Source of the DNA: Chitinophaga sp. YR627
GTDB taxonomy: Bacteria; Bacteroidota; Bacteroidia; Chitinophagales; Chitinophagaceae
Reading direction: 5' to 3'
Length of the DNA stretch: 64,000 nucleotides
NCBI RefSeq assembly: GCF_900114995.1
Contig: NZ_FOUX01000002.1
Span: 1,116,001 to 1,180,000, forward strand
In this document: positions 8,477 to 18,456 of the stretch, piece after piece
Position numbering within the stretch: the first letter of the stretch is position 1
Layout of the letters: each line of letters begins with the position of its first letter
Program-made: the position numbers and the translations under genes
The notes under the pieces: generated by a model
What the model was told of the DNA's origin: nothing
The model's input: the letters and a program-made list of their open reading frames with translations, nothing else
Database searches by the model: none

Positions 8477-9766
8477 TTATCGTCTGTCGATGAACTTGAT
8501 AGGTTTCCTGCTGCCTTCAGGAAATTGCATCTTCATAACATCTGCCTGTGAGCAATAACGTACCTGTGGTATTACACGCAGTTTTGCCTGTAAATACGAA
8601 CGGATCTTCCTGTCTATATCCTCGGTTTCCGCCACCGGCCAGAGGTGCAGCAGGATCTCGTCTGTGCCTATTTCGTTAGAGAATACCTCTACTACAAACT
8701 CTTTCACTTCCTCCATGTCGTTCAAAAGATCGAACAAAGCAGGCGGATACAAGGTTGTTCCCTTGTATTTGATCATCTGCTTACGACGACCGATCACCGG
8801 TGACAAACGCATGGTATGTCTGCCGCAGGAACAAGGTTCCTCAAAATAACGGCAGATATCCCCTGTTTTATAACGCAGCAGCGGCATCCCTTCCACGCCA
8901 AGGGTTGTAATGGTCACTTCCCCGTCCTGATTAGGTCCTACCGGCTGATTGTTATCATCCAGTAATTCTACATACAGCAACTCCGGATGGTGGTGTCCAC
9001 CCTGACCTGCATTACATTCTGTAAAGGCCGTCTGCATCTCAGTAGAGGCATAGGTCGAATACAGCTTAATATCCCATTGTTCTGTGATCTTCTTTCCCAG
9101 CACATTCAGCGAGAAATCCACATTACGGATATTCTCCCCTATACACACCGCACTTTTCACAGATGAAGCGTTGATATCGATATTATGTTCCTTCGCAAAA
9201 GCAATCAGCTTTACGATGAAAGACGGTACCGCCACAATGGTGGTCGGCTGTATCCTGCTGATATTCTCCCATTGCAGGGAAGGCACGCCCGGCCCTACGC
9301 GCAGTACGCCGGCGCCCAGTTTACGGATACCATTGTAATATGCCATACCGGCCATAAACTGACGATCCAGCGTCAGCATCAGCTGGTAAATATCGTTTTC
9401 TGTACCACCGGCACAGCAGAAGGAAATGTATTCATTATAGCTCAGCCGCTCCTGGTCCTTCTGTGTCAATGCAATGATCACAGGATTACCTAAAGTGCCT
9501 GAGGTGGTTGTATATTCAGCGATCCTGCTTTTATCCACACAAAGGAACTCCCAGTTCTGCTGTTGCAGCTGTTCTTTTGTAACGGGTGGTATCAGCCAGA
9601 GATCATTCAGCGATTTAACGGTGGAAGGTTGTATACCATGCTGCGCAAACCATTCTCTGTAGAAAGGAGAAAACTGACGCAGATAGCCCAGCAGGCGCAA
9701 TACTTCTGTTTCCTGGTATTTCCTGATGGCTGCGGTAGATTGCAGTTCAATGTCGGGTATGTACAT
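8477..9766 (-). CDS. AMP-dependent aryl/acyl ligase (phenylacetate-CoA ligase-like) of the pigment locus
   Basis: 429 residues, the size of the phenylacetate-CoA ligase / coenzyme F390 synthetase branch of the ANL superfamily. The phosphate-binding loop is TTSGTLGNP, the A5-like motif YASTEMQT, then RYKTGDICRYFEEPCSCGR, a Cys-containing segment common in this branch, and GRRKQMIKYKGTTLYP, the hinge. These enzymes form an acyl-adenylate and pass it to CoA or to an ACP thiol. As the last gene of the pigment locus, with tyrosine ammonia-lyase at the other end, the likely substrate is 4-coumarate or a related aryl acid (inference; compare ApeH of aryl-polyene clusters). It starts 12 bp after the acpS-like stop. 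Confidence 0.75.
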   Translation of the reverse strand: MYIPDIELQSTAAIRKYQETEVLRLLGYLRQFSPFYREWFAQHGIQPSTVKSLNDLWLIPPVTKEQLQQQNWEFLCVDKSRIAEYTTTSGTLGNPVIIALTQKDQERLSYNEYISFCCAGGTENDIYQLMLTLDRQFMAGMAYYNGIRKLGAGVLRVGPGVPSLQWENISRIQPTTIVAVPSFIVKLIAFAKEHNIDINASSVKSAVCIGENIRNVDFSLNVLGKKITEQWDIKLYSTYASTEMQTAFTECNAGQGGHHHPELLYVELLDDNNQPVGPNQDGEVTITTLGVEGMPLLRYKTGDICRYFEEPCSCGRHTMRLSPVIGRRKQMIKYKGTTLYPPALFDLLNDMEEVKEFVVEVFSNEIGTDEILLHLWPVAETEDIDRKIRSYLQAKLRVIPQVRYCSQADVMKMQFPEGSRKPIKFIDRR

Positions 9767-9778
9767 GGTTGTCGGTTT

Positions 9779-10156
9779 TCAGACCTCTATCAGCACCATT
9801 GCGACAGCCGTCGCTTTTACATGTGATAGAGAGACATGTATCTGTTTAATCTGTAATTCACTATAACTGGCAACTGCCGTACCGGTCAGTTGTAGTAAAG
9901 GTTTTCCGTGCTCGTTATTGACAATCTCTATCTCGTTGAAGTTGATCTTCCCATGCCCCCAGCCTGTTCCCATTGCCTTGAGAAAAGCTTCTTTGGCGGC
10001 AAAACGGGCCGCATAGTGCTGTGCAGGATGCACCTGCTGCTCACAATAAGCTATTTCTTTCGCTGTAAATACCAGGTCACGGAATCCTTTTCCCTTCTCT
10101 ATCTTCACCGCAATGCGGTCTACTTCAACAATGTCGGTACCGATTCCGTAAATCAT
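9779..10156 (-). CDS. acpS: Holo-ACP synthase-like phosphopantetheinyl transferase
   Basis: 125 residues, the normal AcpS length. IGTDIVEVDRI supplies the first metal-binding Asp, and ARFAAKEAFLKAMGTG holds the conserved E and K; SLSHVKATAVAMVLIE is the typical end. It moves the 4'-phosphopantetheine arm of CoA to a Ser on ACP. Two ACP genes are in the same locus (23102-23362 and 30003-30260), so this copy is probably dedicated to them, although it may also be the housekeeping enzyme. It lies 2 bp after the acyltransferase-like gene and 12 bp before the ligase gene. Confidence 0.85.
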   Translation of the reverse strand: MIYGIGTDIVEVDRIAVKIEKGKGFRDLVFTAKEIAYCEQQVHPAQHYAARFAAKEAFLKAMGTGWGHGKINFNEIEIVNNEHGKPLLQLTGTAVASYSELQIKQIHVSLSHVKATAVAMVLIEV

Positions 10157-10158
10157 GA

Positions 10159-11847
10159 TTATTTGCTTTTAGCGCATTTTTCAAGCTGTTTGCGGATGTG
10201 ATCTTCCTCTCCTTTCGTCGCTATTACTTTTGTCAGTGCTTTTTTATAATAAGCTGTTGCTCCGGTATAATCTTTCCTTTTGAACATATAATCTCCCGCC
10301 AGCACGTAAGCATGATAGTATTCCGGATTGAGGCTGATCAGTTGCTGCACATCCGCGTCCTTACCATCCATAATATCGGTCTTGATCTTACGGAAGGCTA
10401 CAAATGCCTGGTAGTCCTGTGTTTGCAGGAAAGGATCGGCTGCGATCGTCTGTGTGCTGTCATACACCTCATGATCATATTGCAGGCCCTTCATACTAAA
10501 GATAGAATCCAGGTTGTAGGCCACAAACTTACCCAGCTGCCAGGGTGCTGTAGACACCCATACCATTTTCTTTTTCGGTTCGAATACGATCGAGTGATGG
10601 GCGATAAACTGATTGATCGCTCTTTCATTCCCCATACCGATATTCCTTCCGCCCATACCAGCACGGTCGCGAAGGATATCCACCGTTTTCTGTACGGTGT
10701 TCGGACCTTTCTGTTTCAGTAACTGCGATAAACGATTAAAGCGGTAGCCGGAGGCTGTTTCCTCACGCTGTTTGATATTCTTGTCTTCCGCCGCCAGACC
10801 AGTACCCTGGAAGTGATTGGTACAGGTGATGAACTGATCTTTCGGATCGTACATATCCATTTTCTCAGGCGTCTTTTCTATGATAGCCGCACGGTTATCT
10901 TCTGCGGAACCTACCAGGAAAGACTCTGATACGAACATCTTATGCTTATTAGCAATGGTCCAGGCCTCATCGATCGTTTTTGCATACTGCAGAATCTCTC
11001 TTGCTACCAGCGATACCGGCGTAGCCGAACCGGTAGGAATATCGCTCTTATCCGCATTGATGGTTACTGTCAGTCCTTTTTCGTTCATACCGGAAGCAAC
11101 ACCTGTAAAACCTCCCCAGGTCACCATCATAAAGCGGTAACCTTTCTCCGGATGATAGAAAGCGACGATCTTATCTTCTGCGAATTTGTCTCCTACATAA
11201 AAATCGAAGTTACGGCCGATGATCAGGTTGCTGTCTGCAGAAGCCCCATCCCAGGTACCGAAAGAGGTACAGGCTACCAGCGCCATATTCTGTAAAGCAT
11301 GCCCGATGTCATGCGCCGCATGGTAGTTGAGCAGACGCTCATAGTTGGTACCGATGAAATCGTACTTATCTGAAGCGGAAAAAGAGATCCCATAGATCTC
11401 TTCTTTATTTTCTTCAGCAATATTATCAGCGAGATTTCTGTTGAAGAAACCAACGAAGTAGCGCAGGAATTTCAGGTAAGACTGTGAAGGGATCATTTTT
11501 TTGATCTGATCGGTAAAATGGTCCTCCTGGCGTTTTACCAGTTCGGCAGTCAGTTTACCTTCCACAACGCCCCTTTCAAATGGCTTACCCTCTACATATA
11601 GCTCATAAAGGCCACTCTCACTCTTACGGAACCAGCTGTTACCCAGTGTATAGCTGCTACTATCCAGTGCTTTACGCTCCCATTGCAGGGATGATTTATC
11701 TGCTATCTCCGGCGGATCAATATGCGATACACTCATCACATAGACCACCAATATGATAATTAACAGTAGGATCGTGCCGGTAATGTATAACAGCGCCCTT
11801 CCCAGTTTACGCCATCCGCTCCGTTTTTTTCCCCTTTTCAGTGCCAT
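10159..11847 (-). CDS. Membrane-anchored C45-type Ntn acyltransferase/hydrolase with TPR-like tail
   Basis: 562 residues. An N-terminal transmembrane segment (LLYITGTILLLIIILVVYVMSV) puts the rest outside the cytoplasm. The central part matches the acyl-CoA:6-aminopenicillanate acyltransferase / C45 family: LVACTSFGTWDG near residue 192 gives the Cys that becomes the N-terminal nucleophile after self-cleavage, followed by GRNFDFYVGD. The end (AGDYMFKRKDYTGATAYYKKAL) looks like a TPR unit. Family members hydrolyse or transfer acyl groups on amides. Genes of this type recur in Bacteroidota pigment loci; a role in making or moving the polyene ester or amide is inference. Confidence 0.7.
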   Translation of the reverse strand: MALKRGKKRSGWRKLGRALLYITGTILLLIIILVVYVMSVSHIDPPEIADKSSLQWERKALDSSSYTLGNSWFRKSESGLYELYVEGKPFERGVVEGKLTAELVKRQEDHFTDQIKKMIPSQSYLKFLRYFVGFFNRNLADNIAEENKEEIYGISFSASDKYDFIGTNYERLLNYHAAHDIGHALQNMALVACTSFGTWDGASADSNLIIGRNFDFYVGDKFAEDKIVAFYHPEKGYRFMMVTWGGFTGVASGMNEKGLTVTINADKSDIPTGSATPVSLVAREILQYAKTIDEAWTIANKHKMFVSESFLVGSAEDNRAAIIEKTPEKMDMYDPKDQFITCTNHFQGTGLAAEDKNIKQREETASGYRFNRLSQLLKQKGPNTVQKTVDILRDRAGMGGRNIGMGNERAINQFIAHHSIVFEPKKKMVWVSTAPWQLGKFVAYNLDSIFSMKGLQYDHEVYDSTQTIAADPFLQTQDYQAFVAFRKIKTDIMDGKDADVQQLISLNPEYYHAYVLAGDYMFKRKDYTGATAYYKKALTKVIATKGEEDHIRKQLEKCAKSK

Positions 11848-11861
11848 CTCTCAGTTTGTAT

Positions 11862-13367
11862 TTATGCTGCGTTAATATCGTTTATCAGCTTTTCCATGCC
11901 CAGCAGTACCGAACTTGTCACCACTGCCGTCATCGTTACGCCCAAAATTCCATGCAAGTTCAGATTTTGCCCGGTAAGATACAAATTGGGTAGACGAGTG
12001 GCAGCGGAAATAACTGTTTTTAAAGGATCATTGGCATCTTTAGCCACCCCGTACATACTTCCCTCCGGCATCGCCAGGTAATCCCTGTAAGTCAGCGGCG
12101 TAGAGGCGTAGTAAGCATGTATACAGTTCCGCAGACCCGGATATTGCTTTTCCACCAAATCCAGCAGTTTCTCTGACTTTTCATTTTTAAATGCCTGATA
12201 GTCAGCATTTCTTTCATCCGGGCAGGAATCCGTATTAAAGGTATCATGCCATGCTGCTACATCTTCATAGCGCATATAGGTCATGATAGACAGATTATCT
12301 GCATATTCCTCCCTGCCTGTACCTGCCGCTACGAATAAAGCATAGGTATTAGGCCAGTTGTCAGCTGTATAGTTTACGCCATCCCACGCATTGTCCGACG
12401 CGTGATGGTAGTAGTTATAGTTTTGATACCTGAATGTACCTGGTTTCAGTACGACATTCAGCATGAATGTACCAGGTGTGTTTTCCAGGCTTTGTAGTCT
12501 GGTACGGTATGCATTACGCAGACTGACACTTTCCGTCATCTGCATGGTAACAGACGGATGTAATCCTGAAATGTAATGCCGTGCGCTCACCTCTTCCCCA
12601 TTATCCAGCACGACATGATCCACCTTACCGTCAAATTCGACGATACGTTTTACTTCCGTATTGCGGATGATCGCGCCGCCATTCTCTTTGATGATCTTAT
12701 TTAAAGCACGGGAGATCTGTGAACCTCCATCCACACATTTCCAGGAACTTTCAATATAACTGTGTTGTACCAGGGCATGCACATAGAACGGTGTTTTTCC
12801 CTGTTCTCCGGCATATAACAGGTTATTACCCGCCAGCACCTGGCGCAAACGCTCATTATCGGTGATACTGCGAAGGAAGTCATAGGTATCCAGCTTCATC
12901 ACACTCTCTTTCTCCCGGTAATCTCCCATCCGCAGGTTAAACAGCGGGAACTTACCACATACTTCCTGCATCTTGTCACAATAAGCCTGTAAAGCTTCTT
13001 TTTCACCAGGAAAGTCTGTTAATAACTGGCGGGCAAAATTATCATAGCCCTGGGCCAGCTTATACACTTTCTGTTCTTCTCCGAAATGAATATGATCAAA
13101 ACCATCCATCTCCATCCGTTTCAGTTTCATCGTATCCATGATCCCCAGATAACGGAATACCTGATTCAGCGTCTGTCCATCCTCCAAACCTCCTACATAA
13201 TGTACGCCTGAATCGATAATAGCTTTGTCGCGCGAAAAGGTCTGCAAACAACCGCCTATTTGTCTGTTCTTTTCATAGATACAGACACGGTAACCATTCT
13301 TACTGAGAATAGCTCCGCAAACAAGGCTTCCCAGCCCGCTTCCTATTATGACTACATCATACTGCAT
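11862..13367 (-). CDS. FAD-dependent desaturase/isomerase-like oxidoreductase (phytoene-desaturase superfamily)
   Basis: 501 residues. N-terminal Rossmann signature DVVIIGSGLGSLVCG followed by YEKNRQIGGCLQTF, which is typical of the phytoene desaturase / carotenoid isomerase / retinol saturase group; the C-terminal LYLTGQNLNLHGILGVT is the FAD-binding end. Enzymes of this group add, remove or shift double bonds in polyenes. Here it may act on the aryl-polyene chain or on its isomeric state, which is inference. The gene overlaps the end of the MMPL fusion gene by 11 bp, so translation is probably coupled. No signal peptide; presumably cytoplasmic or membrane-associated. Confidence 0.72.
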   Translation of the reverse strand: MQYDVVIIGSGLGSLVCGAILSKNGYRVCIYEKNRQIGGCLQTFSRDKAIIDSGVHYVGGLEDGQTLNQVFRYLGIMDTMKLKRMEMDGFDHIHFGEEQKVYKLAQGYDNFARQLLTDFPGEKEALQAYCDKMQEVCGKFPLFNLRMGDYREKESVMKLDTYDFLRSITDNERLRQVLAGNNLLYAGEQGKTPFYVHALVQHSYIESSWKCVDGGSQISRALNKIIKENGGAIIRNTEVKRIVEFDGKVDHVVLDNGEEVSARHYISGLHPSVTMQMTESVSLRNAYRTRLQSLENTPGTFMLNVVLKPGTFRYQNYNYYHHASDNAWDGVNYTADNWPNTYALFVAAGTGREEYADNLSIMTYMRYEDVAAWHDTFNTDSCPDERNADYQAFKNEKSEKLLDLVEKQYPGLRNCIHAYYASTPLTYRDYLAMPEGSMYGVAKDANDPLKTVISAATRLPNLYLTGQNLNLHGILGVTMTAVVTSSVLLGMEKLINDINAA

Positions 13368-16300
13368 GTACAGGGGATAACTTTTTGATGATGAAAATTA
13401 CGTTTGAGGTATACTTCGTATTGTCTATCTGTTCCATTACTGCACCATTGGCAGTAACGATTTCCCTGATCCGGGAAGATGAAAAGAAAGACAAGGGTTT
13501 ATCTTTAGTTTTATTAAAGCCGATCAGCTTTGTAGAAAATAACTCCGTCAGCTTAGTACCTTCATGTCTCTCTTTCAGATCGGCGTCGCCATCGCGTACA
13601 ATGATAACGCCGCCTTCATTCAGCTGACTGATACAGGCTGAAAGCACCTTTTCCTGCTCTGCCGGCTGCAGATAATGCAGCACATCAAGGATCACAAAAG
13701 CATCGTACTTTTCAAAAGCATAATTGGTAATATCTGCATGTTCAAAACTTATCTGCTCATTCCGCAGGTAACAATGTTGCGCGGTCGTAATTTTCTCTTC
13801 GTCGTAGTCCAGTCCTTTTATTTCTCTTTCTGCGGATAACCAGTGTAACATATAGCTCATAAAGCCATATCCGCAACCAATATCAAGAATCCGTCCTTTC
13901 CTCGGTAACAACTGATCAAACAGGGCATAGTTACCCTCCAGTTTTGTTTTGATACGCATGTACCATTCCAGTACCGGGCCTTTGTAGATATAACTGTAGA
14001 TCAGCTGTTCACGGAAATAGGCAGGTACTTCAGTATCACGACGCAGTTGTTCATATTCAGCTTTGAAATAACGGCTGATCTGTTTGGTACGTGCGGCATA
14101 TCCCTCACCCCAGCTGCTATCACCCGCTTTGATCCTTGGCAGGTATTTAATCGTAATGGTACCATCTTTCAAGAGGAAGTCATTCTTGCTCATTGTATAG
14201 GCAGTACCATGCAACACGATCGGCAGGATATCCAGTCCCAGCTGTTCTGCTATATAAAACGCGCCCTTGTGGAAACGTTTTACACTGGCATCTGTGGAGC
14301 GGGTGCCTTCAGGATATACTACGATGGAATATCCTTCTTCTACTTTTTTCCGCAGCTTTTCGATGCTGCCTTCAGCACCTTCTGCCACCGGATAATAATC
14401 ACCCATACGCACTACTGCCCCAAATACCGGTGAATTCCACACCCATTCACTTGTCAGCAGTATCACCTTCGGATGCAGCATGGTAGATATCAGTATATCC
14501 AGGAATGACTGGTGATTGCTGATGATCACCGCAGGTGTATCCAGTTGTTCTCCCAGCGGATTGATGATCTTCTTTTTCACATTGCCCATGATGTATATCA
14601 CGGACCGGGTGTAAGCAGATAAAATACGATGATAGAGATATTTCGCTTTTTCTTTTTTCTTAAACGGATTGAACTTCACCAATACCCAGCCAATCACAGT
14701 TAATACCAGGCACCCTGTCGTGAAATAAGTAAAGGAGAATACTGACTTCACCCAGCCATGTAAGGTCCAGGGAGCCCTTCCTTTACGCACGCGGTTTGTG
14801 ATCAGCCAGTTGAATAATAAGGGGATCAATACCTGGGAAGTCAGCACCACGCAACTGATACCAATGATAGAGATCATCGCTACGGACTTCAGCGATGGAT
14901 GCTGTGCGAATATCATCACACCAATACCCAGTATTGTTGTCAGTGCCGATAAGAAGATAGAGGAGCGGAAAGAAGCCAGATTCTCTTTCTTCCCATATTT
15001 ATATTCCTGCATCAGACCATCCATTGTAAAGATGCTGTAATCATCACCCAAACCAAAAATGAATGTGCTGAGAATGATGTTAACAATATTGAATTTGATA
15101 CCGAACAATCCCATGATCCCTAATATCCACACCCAACTGATAAGCATGGGAATAAACGTGATCAGCGCCAGTTCTATACGGCCATAAGATATCAGCAGGG
15201 CTACAAATACCAGCAATGAGGTCATCCAGGCAATGCTGTTGAATTCATCACGGATCACGACAGCCAGTCGATTCGCTACATATTGTTTATCAAAGATGGT
15301 GGTATGTTCCAATTCTCCGAAAGCCTTGTACACAGCTTCTTTCTGCGCCGGATCTATTTTCAGTAAAGTCACCAGTGAGACACTGCCTTTCTTTTCTGTG
15401 ATAAAGTCTCCCAGATTACCTGCACGCAAGGACTGTAGATCTTCCTCAGGGATGACCGTAAAGTCCTGCTGTAACCACTGTTCAAAAGGTCCGAAAGCGG
15501 CCAGCTTGTAGCCAACTGCCGGTCCGTGCTGTTGCAGATAATTGATCAGTAATTGTTTCTTTTCAGGTGTCCAGTAATTATTCCAGCGTTGTATCCGCTG
15601 TTGTTGTTCCTGTTTGGAGAACAGTAAGGTATTGACACCTGCATATTTTTTGATCACACCCTGTTGCTGTAACTGATGTACGCGTACCTGCAATTGCTCA
15701 CTGTTCTGCAATGCATCTTCAAGGTCTTTGCCATCCGTCACCAGGTAAACAGATTGTGCAGTATAGGCATTGATCTGATTAAACTTCGTTTCCGCTGCTT
15801 TCAGTTCGGGCCGCATGAAGTTCATGCGCATCATATCGCTTTCAAAACCCACTTTACCGGAGGTAAAGAAGAAAAACACTGTGAGCACGAGGATAACGAT
15901 CACCAGTGCTTTATTCTTTTCAGGTCTGTATTCCGCCAGTTTATCCAGCCAGGTATGCGCATGTGCATCCTTTTGTACTGACTGACGACCCAATACGATC
16001 CAGTGAGGCAGGAATATCAGGGAAAATAACGCAGCACCTATCAGACTATAGGCAGCGAACATTCCTACATCCCGCAGCATAGGAGAATGTACAAACTGCA
16101 GACAAAGAAACCCGCCTACAGTTGTGAAACTACCGATCGTCATCGGTTCCGCCAGATCACGGATCACTTCACGGATATCGGGAGAATGACGATGATGATT
16201 GAAGATGTGCAGGGAATAGTTAACAGCAATACCCAATACCGCTGCTCCTACGCCCAGCGCTATACCGGAAATACTATGTTGTGTCAGTGCAATGATCGCG

Positions 16301-17232
16301 ATGGAGAACAGTCCGCCAAATGCAACCGGCAACATGATCACCAGTGGAGCACGTTTTCTGCGGAAGAAGAAAGCGATCAGCACGACCAGCAGGGTAATAG
16401 TAATACCCAAGGTCAGGAAGGAATCCTGTTTGATCTGTGTGGCGTTTCCTGCGGAAACAGCTGCTGCACCGAAGTAGAATGCCGTTGTATTGGCAGAATA
16501 CTGTTGCAGGTTATTTATTTCCTGCTGTAATCCATTCAGCAATGCCTGGTTCTTAGCCGTTGCGCTGGGTGGATTAGCAGGTGTAATGAACAGCAATAAG
16601 TGCCGCTGGTCTTTGCTCATGACAAAGCCATCGTACAGTTCAAACTGTTCATCATATTGCAGGTGTTGCAGCTTTTTGATACCCAGCCAGGACATGCCTA
16701 CCGGATCAGCTGCAATGACTTTCTTTACGACAAGCCCTGCAGGAGAAATAAGTGTATGGTAATTGTTTTCCAGCGTCTGCTGTAACCTGTCGGGCATGAT
16801 CAGGGAATCGATCTGCCGGTAATCTTTTTCTTCCAGGAATACAGGCAGGTGTTGCTGAATCACCTGCATCAGATCAAGAACAGTATTATCTTCTACTCTG
16901 GACTGAAAGTATCTGATATGGTCCGCATATTTCGCATTGACAGTGTCAGTGAACGTCTGTGCGAAAGCGGTCAGGCTATCCGGTTGCGGCCCCTGTGTGG
17001 TATCTTTCTGGGAAATGATCACCACCAGTTTATCTGCAAAACGCGAGTCGTTAAAGACCTGCTGCAGTTTATCCAGGGCTTTATCTTTCGGAAGAATACG
17101 GGTTATATCTTCTTCCAGCTCGATGCGGGAAGCAAAGAATCCAGCCAGGGCAAAACTCACGATCGTACAGATCCACAGCCAGGCCTTATGCCGGTTAAAG
17201 AAATCATATATGCTTACAAATAACTTACCCAT
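13357..17232 (-). CDS. MMPL/RND exporter fused to PlsC acyltransferase and methyltransferase
   Basis: 1291 residues in three parts. Residues 1 to about 830 are an MMPL-type RND exporter with an N-terminal membrane helix and two clusters of further helices (about 275-430 and 690-830). Residues about 870-1080 are a lysophosphatidate-type acyltransferase with NHQSFLDIL (HX4D motif) and VYPEGTRS. Residues about 1090-1285 are a class I SAM methyltransferase (ILDIGCGYGFMSYM). No stop or frameshift separates them. Aryl-polyene clusters usually have separate genes for these roles; the fusion suggests that acyl transfer to a lipid, methylation and export are coupled at the inner membrane (inference). 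The start is 18 bp after the glycosyltransferase stop. Confidence 0.85.
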   Translation of the reverse strand: MGKLFVSIYDFFNRHKAWLWICTIVSFALAGFFASRIELEEDITRILPKDKALDKLQQVFNDSRFADKLVVIISQKDTTQGPQPDSLTAFAQTFTDTVNAKYADHIRYFQSRVEDNTVLDLMQVIQQHLPVFLEEKDYRQIDSLIMPDRLQQTLENNYHTLISPAGLVVKKVIAADPVGMSWLGIKKLQHLQYDEQFELYDGFVMSKDQRHLLLFITPANPPSATAKNQALLNGLQQEINNLQQYSANTTAFYFGAAAVSAGNATQIKQDSFLTLGITITLLVVLIAFFFRRKRAPLVIMLPVAFGGLFSIAIIALTQHSISGIALGVGAAVLGIAVNYSLHIFNHHRHSPDIREVIRDLAEPMTIGSFTTVGGFLCLQFVHSPMLRDVGMFAAYSLIGAALFSLIFLPHWIVLGRQSVQKDAHAHTWLDKLAEYRPEKNKALVIVILVLTVFFFFTSGKVGFESDMMRMNFMRPELKAAETKFNQINAYTAQSVYLVTDGKDLEDALQNSEQLQVRVHQLQQQGVIKKYAGVNTLLFSKQEQQQRIQRWNNYWTPEKKQLLINYLQQHGPAVGYKLAAFGPFEQWLQQDFTVIPEEDLQSLRAGNLGDFITEKKGSVSLVTLLKIDPAQKEAVYKAFGELEHTTIFDKQYVANRLAVVIRDEFNSIAWMTSLLVFVALLISYGRIELALITFIPMLISWVWILGIMGLFGIKFNIVNIILSTFIFGLGDDYSIFTMDGLMQEYKYGKKENLASFRSSIFLSALTTILGIGVMIFAQHPSLKSVAMISIIGISCVVLTSQVLIPLLFNWLITNRVRKGRAPWTLHGWVKSVFSFTYFTTGCLVLTVIGWVLVKFNPFKKKEKAKYLYHRILSAYTRSVIYIMGNVKKKIINPLGEQLDTPAVIISNHQSFLDILISTMLHPKVILLTSEWVWNSPVFGAVVRMGDYYPVAEGAEGSIEKLRKKVEEGYSIVVYPEGTRSTDASVKRFHKGAFYIAEQLGLDILPIVLHGTAYTMSKNDFLLKDGTITIKYLPRIKAGDSSWGEGYAARTKQISRYFKAEYEQLRRDTEVPAYFREQLIYSYIYKGPVLEWYMRIKTKLEGNYALFDQLLPRKGRILDIGCGYGFMSYMLHWLSAEREIKGLDYDEEKITTAQHCYLRNEQISFEHADITNYAFEKYDAFVILDVLHYLQPAEQEKVLSACISQLNEGGVIIVRDGDADLKERHEGTKLTELFSTKLIGFNKTKDKPLSFFSSSRIREIVTANGAVMEQIDNTKYTSNVIFIIKKLSPVHAV

Positions 17233-17250
17233 ATTACTTAATACCGAATA

Positions 17251-18456
17251 CTAACGTACCTCTCGCTGCCTGGCCGGATCGTTCCGGAAAATGGCCAGCA
17301 GCACATATACGATCAGCGTCACCAGTATACCAGCTGCGACTGCCAGCGTACAGGCTCCTGTTAAATATTGAAATAAATTCTCTTTGATCATATCCAGTGA
17401 TAAATTCGTGCTGAAAGGCAGCAACAAACTTCCATCTTTCACCCAGATCCTTCCCGTAGCAAAACTGGCGAAGATCACAAATGGGATCATTGGCGGCAGA
17501 CTTACATGACACGACATAAACACCAGCGCTTTGTTCAGTTTGAACAAAACTGCCAGCGCCATAGCGGTCACCATCTGGAAACCCCAGATAGGTATAATGC
17601 CCATAAATACGCCAAACCCAATCGATATAGCTTTTCTGAAATTAGACTCTTCCTTGTTCAGTACATGGTCGTACCACATACTGCGCCAGTTCTCCGCCTT
17701 CATCAGATAACGGAAGAAATCCCTTGGTTTGATATACAGAAAAGCGATTGTTACCAGCACCGTATTTAACACGCTGATACGGGAAAAATCGCGGAAAGGA
17801 CGAAAATGAGAGACCCTTTCTTCTGCCGGCGGATAATATACTTTTATCGGCGCCCAGTCTATTTTAATACCCTTCCAGGCGCTTCTGACCAGCACCTCTA
17901 TTTCGAACTCATATTTGGTACACCAGAAGCGCATATTGCGCATAGCATACACCGGATACAGGCGATAGCCGGATTGTGTATCCGGTCCTTTCAGTCCTGT
18001 TTCCACATAGAACCAGAAGTTGGAAAATTTATTGGCGAAGGTATTCTTGCCCGGCATGTTTTCCTGCTGCAGATTACGGGCACCGATCACAATTGCTTTC
18101 CGTTCTGTTTCCAGTTTTTCCAGCATTACCGGCAGGTCAGATGCGAAGTGTTGTCCGTCAGCATCTATCGTGATCACATAATCATAGCCCTGTTCAACAG
18201 CATAGCGGAAACCACGGCGCAAGGCGATCCCCTTTCCTCTGTTAGGCGTATAATCCACACGCTGTATCTGAGGAAAAGTATCCAGAATATCGGCAGTCTC
18301 GTCGGTACTACCATCATTTACTACAATGACATGGGATGTATAAGAAAGTACATCTCTTATAACGGATTCCAGCGTTTTGGCATTGTTGTAGGTCGGCACC
18401 AGTACGGCTGCTTTCTGAGCAGTGAACTGATCGTTATATTTTGCGGTATCGGTCAT
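17251..18456 (-). CDS. Glycosyltransferase family 2 fused to a DUF2062 membrane domain
   Basis: 401 residues. Residues about 14-235 form a GT-A fold: AVLVPTYNN, VVNDGSTDETADIL and the metal-binding ITIDADGQH. The C-terminal 150 residues hold several hydrophobic segments matching DUF2062 (GFGVFMGIIPIWGFQ). Such GT2 enzymes use nucleotide or polyprenyl sugars; DUF2062 anchors to the membrane. Homologues occur in aryl-polyene loci, where a sugar or acyl head group is attached to the polyene. The substrate here is unknown. Its start shares one base with the stop of the ApeI-like gene, so translation is coupled. Confidence 0.8.
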   Translation of the reverse strand: MTDTAKYNDQFTAQKAAVLVPTYNNAKTLESVIRDVLSYTSHVIVVNDGSTDETADILDTFPQIQRVDYTPNRGKGIALRRGFRYAVEQGYDYVITIDADGQHFASDLPVMLEKLETERKAIVIGARNLQQENMPGKNTFANKFSNFWFYVETGLKGPDTQSGYRLYPVYAMRNMRFWCTKYEFEIEVLVRSAWKGIKIDWAPIKVYYPPAEERVSHFRPFRDFSRISVLNTVLVTIAFLYIKPRDFFRYLMKAENWRSMWYDHVLNKEESNFRKAISIGFGVFMGIIPIWGFQMVTAMALAVLFKLNKALVFMSCHVSLPPMIPFVIFASFATGRIWVKDGSLLLPFSTNLSLDMIKENLFQYLTGACTLAVAAGILVTLIVYVLLAIFRNDPARQREVR

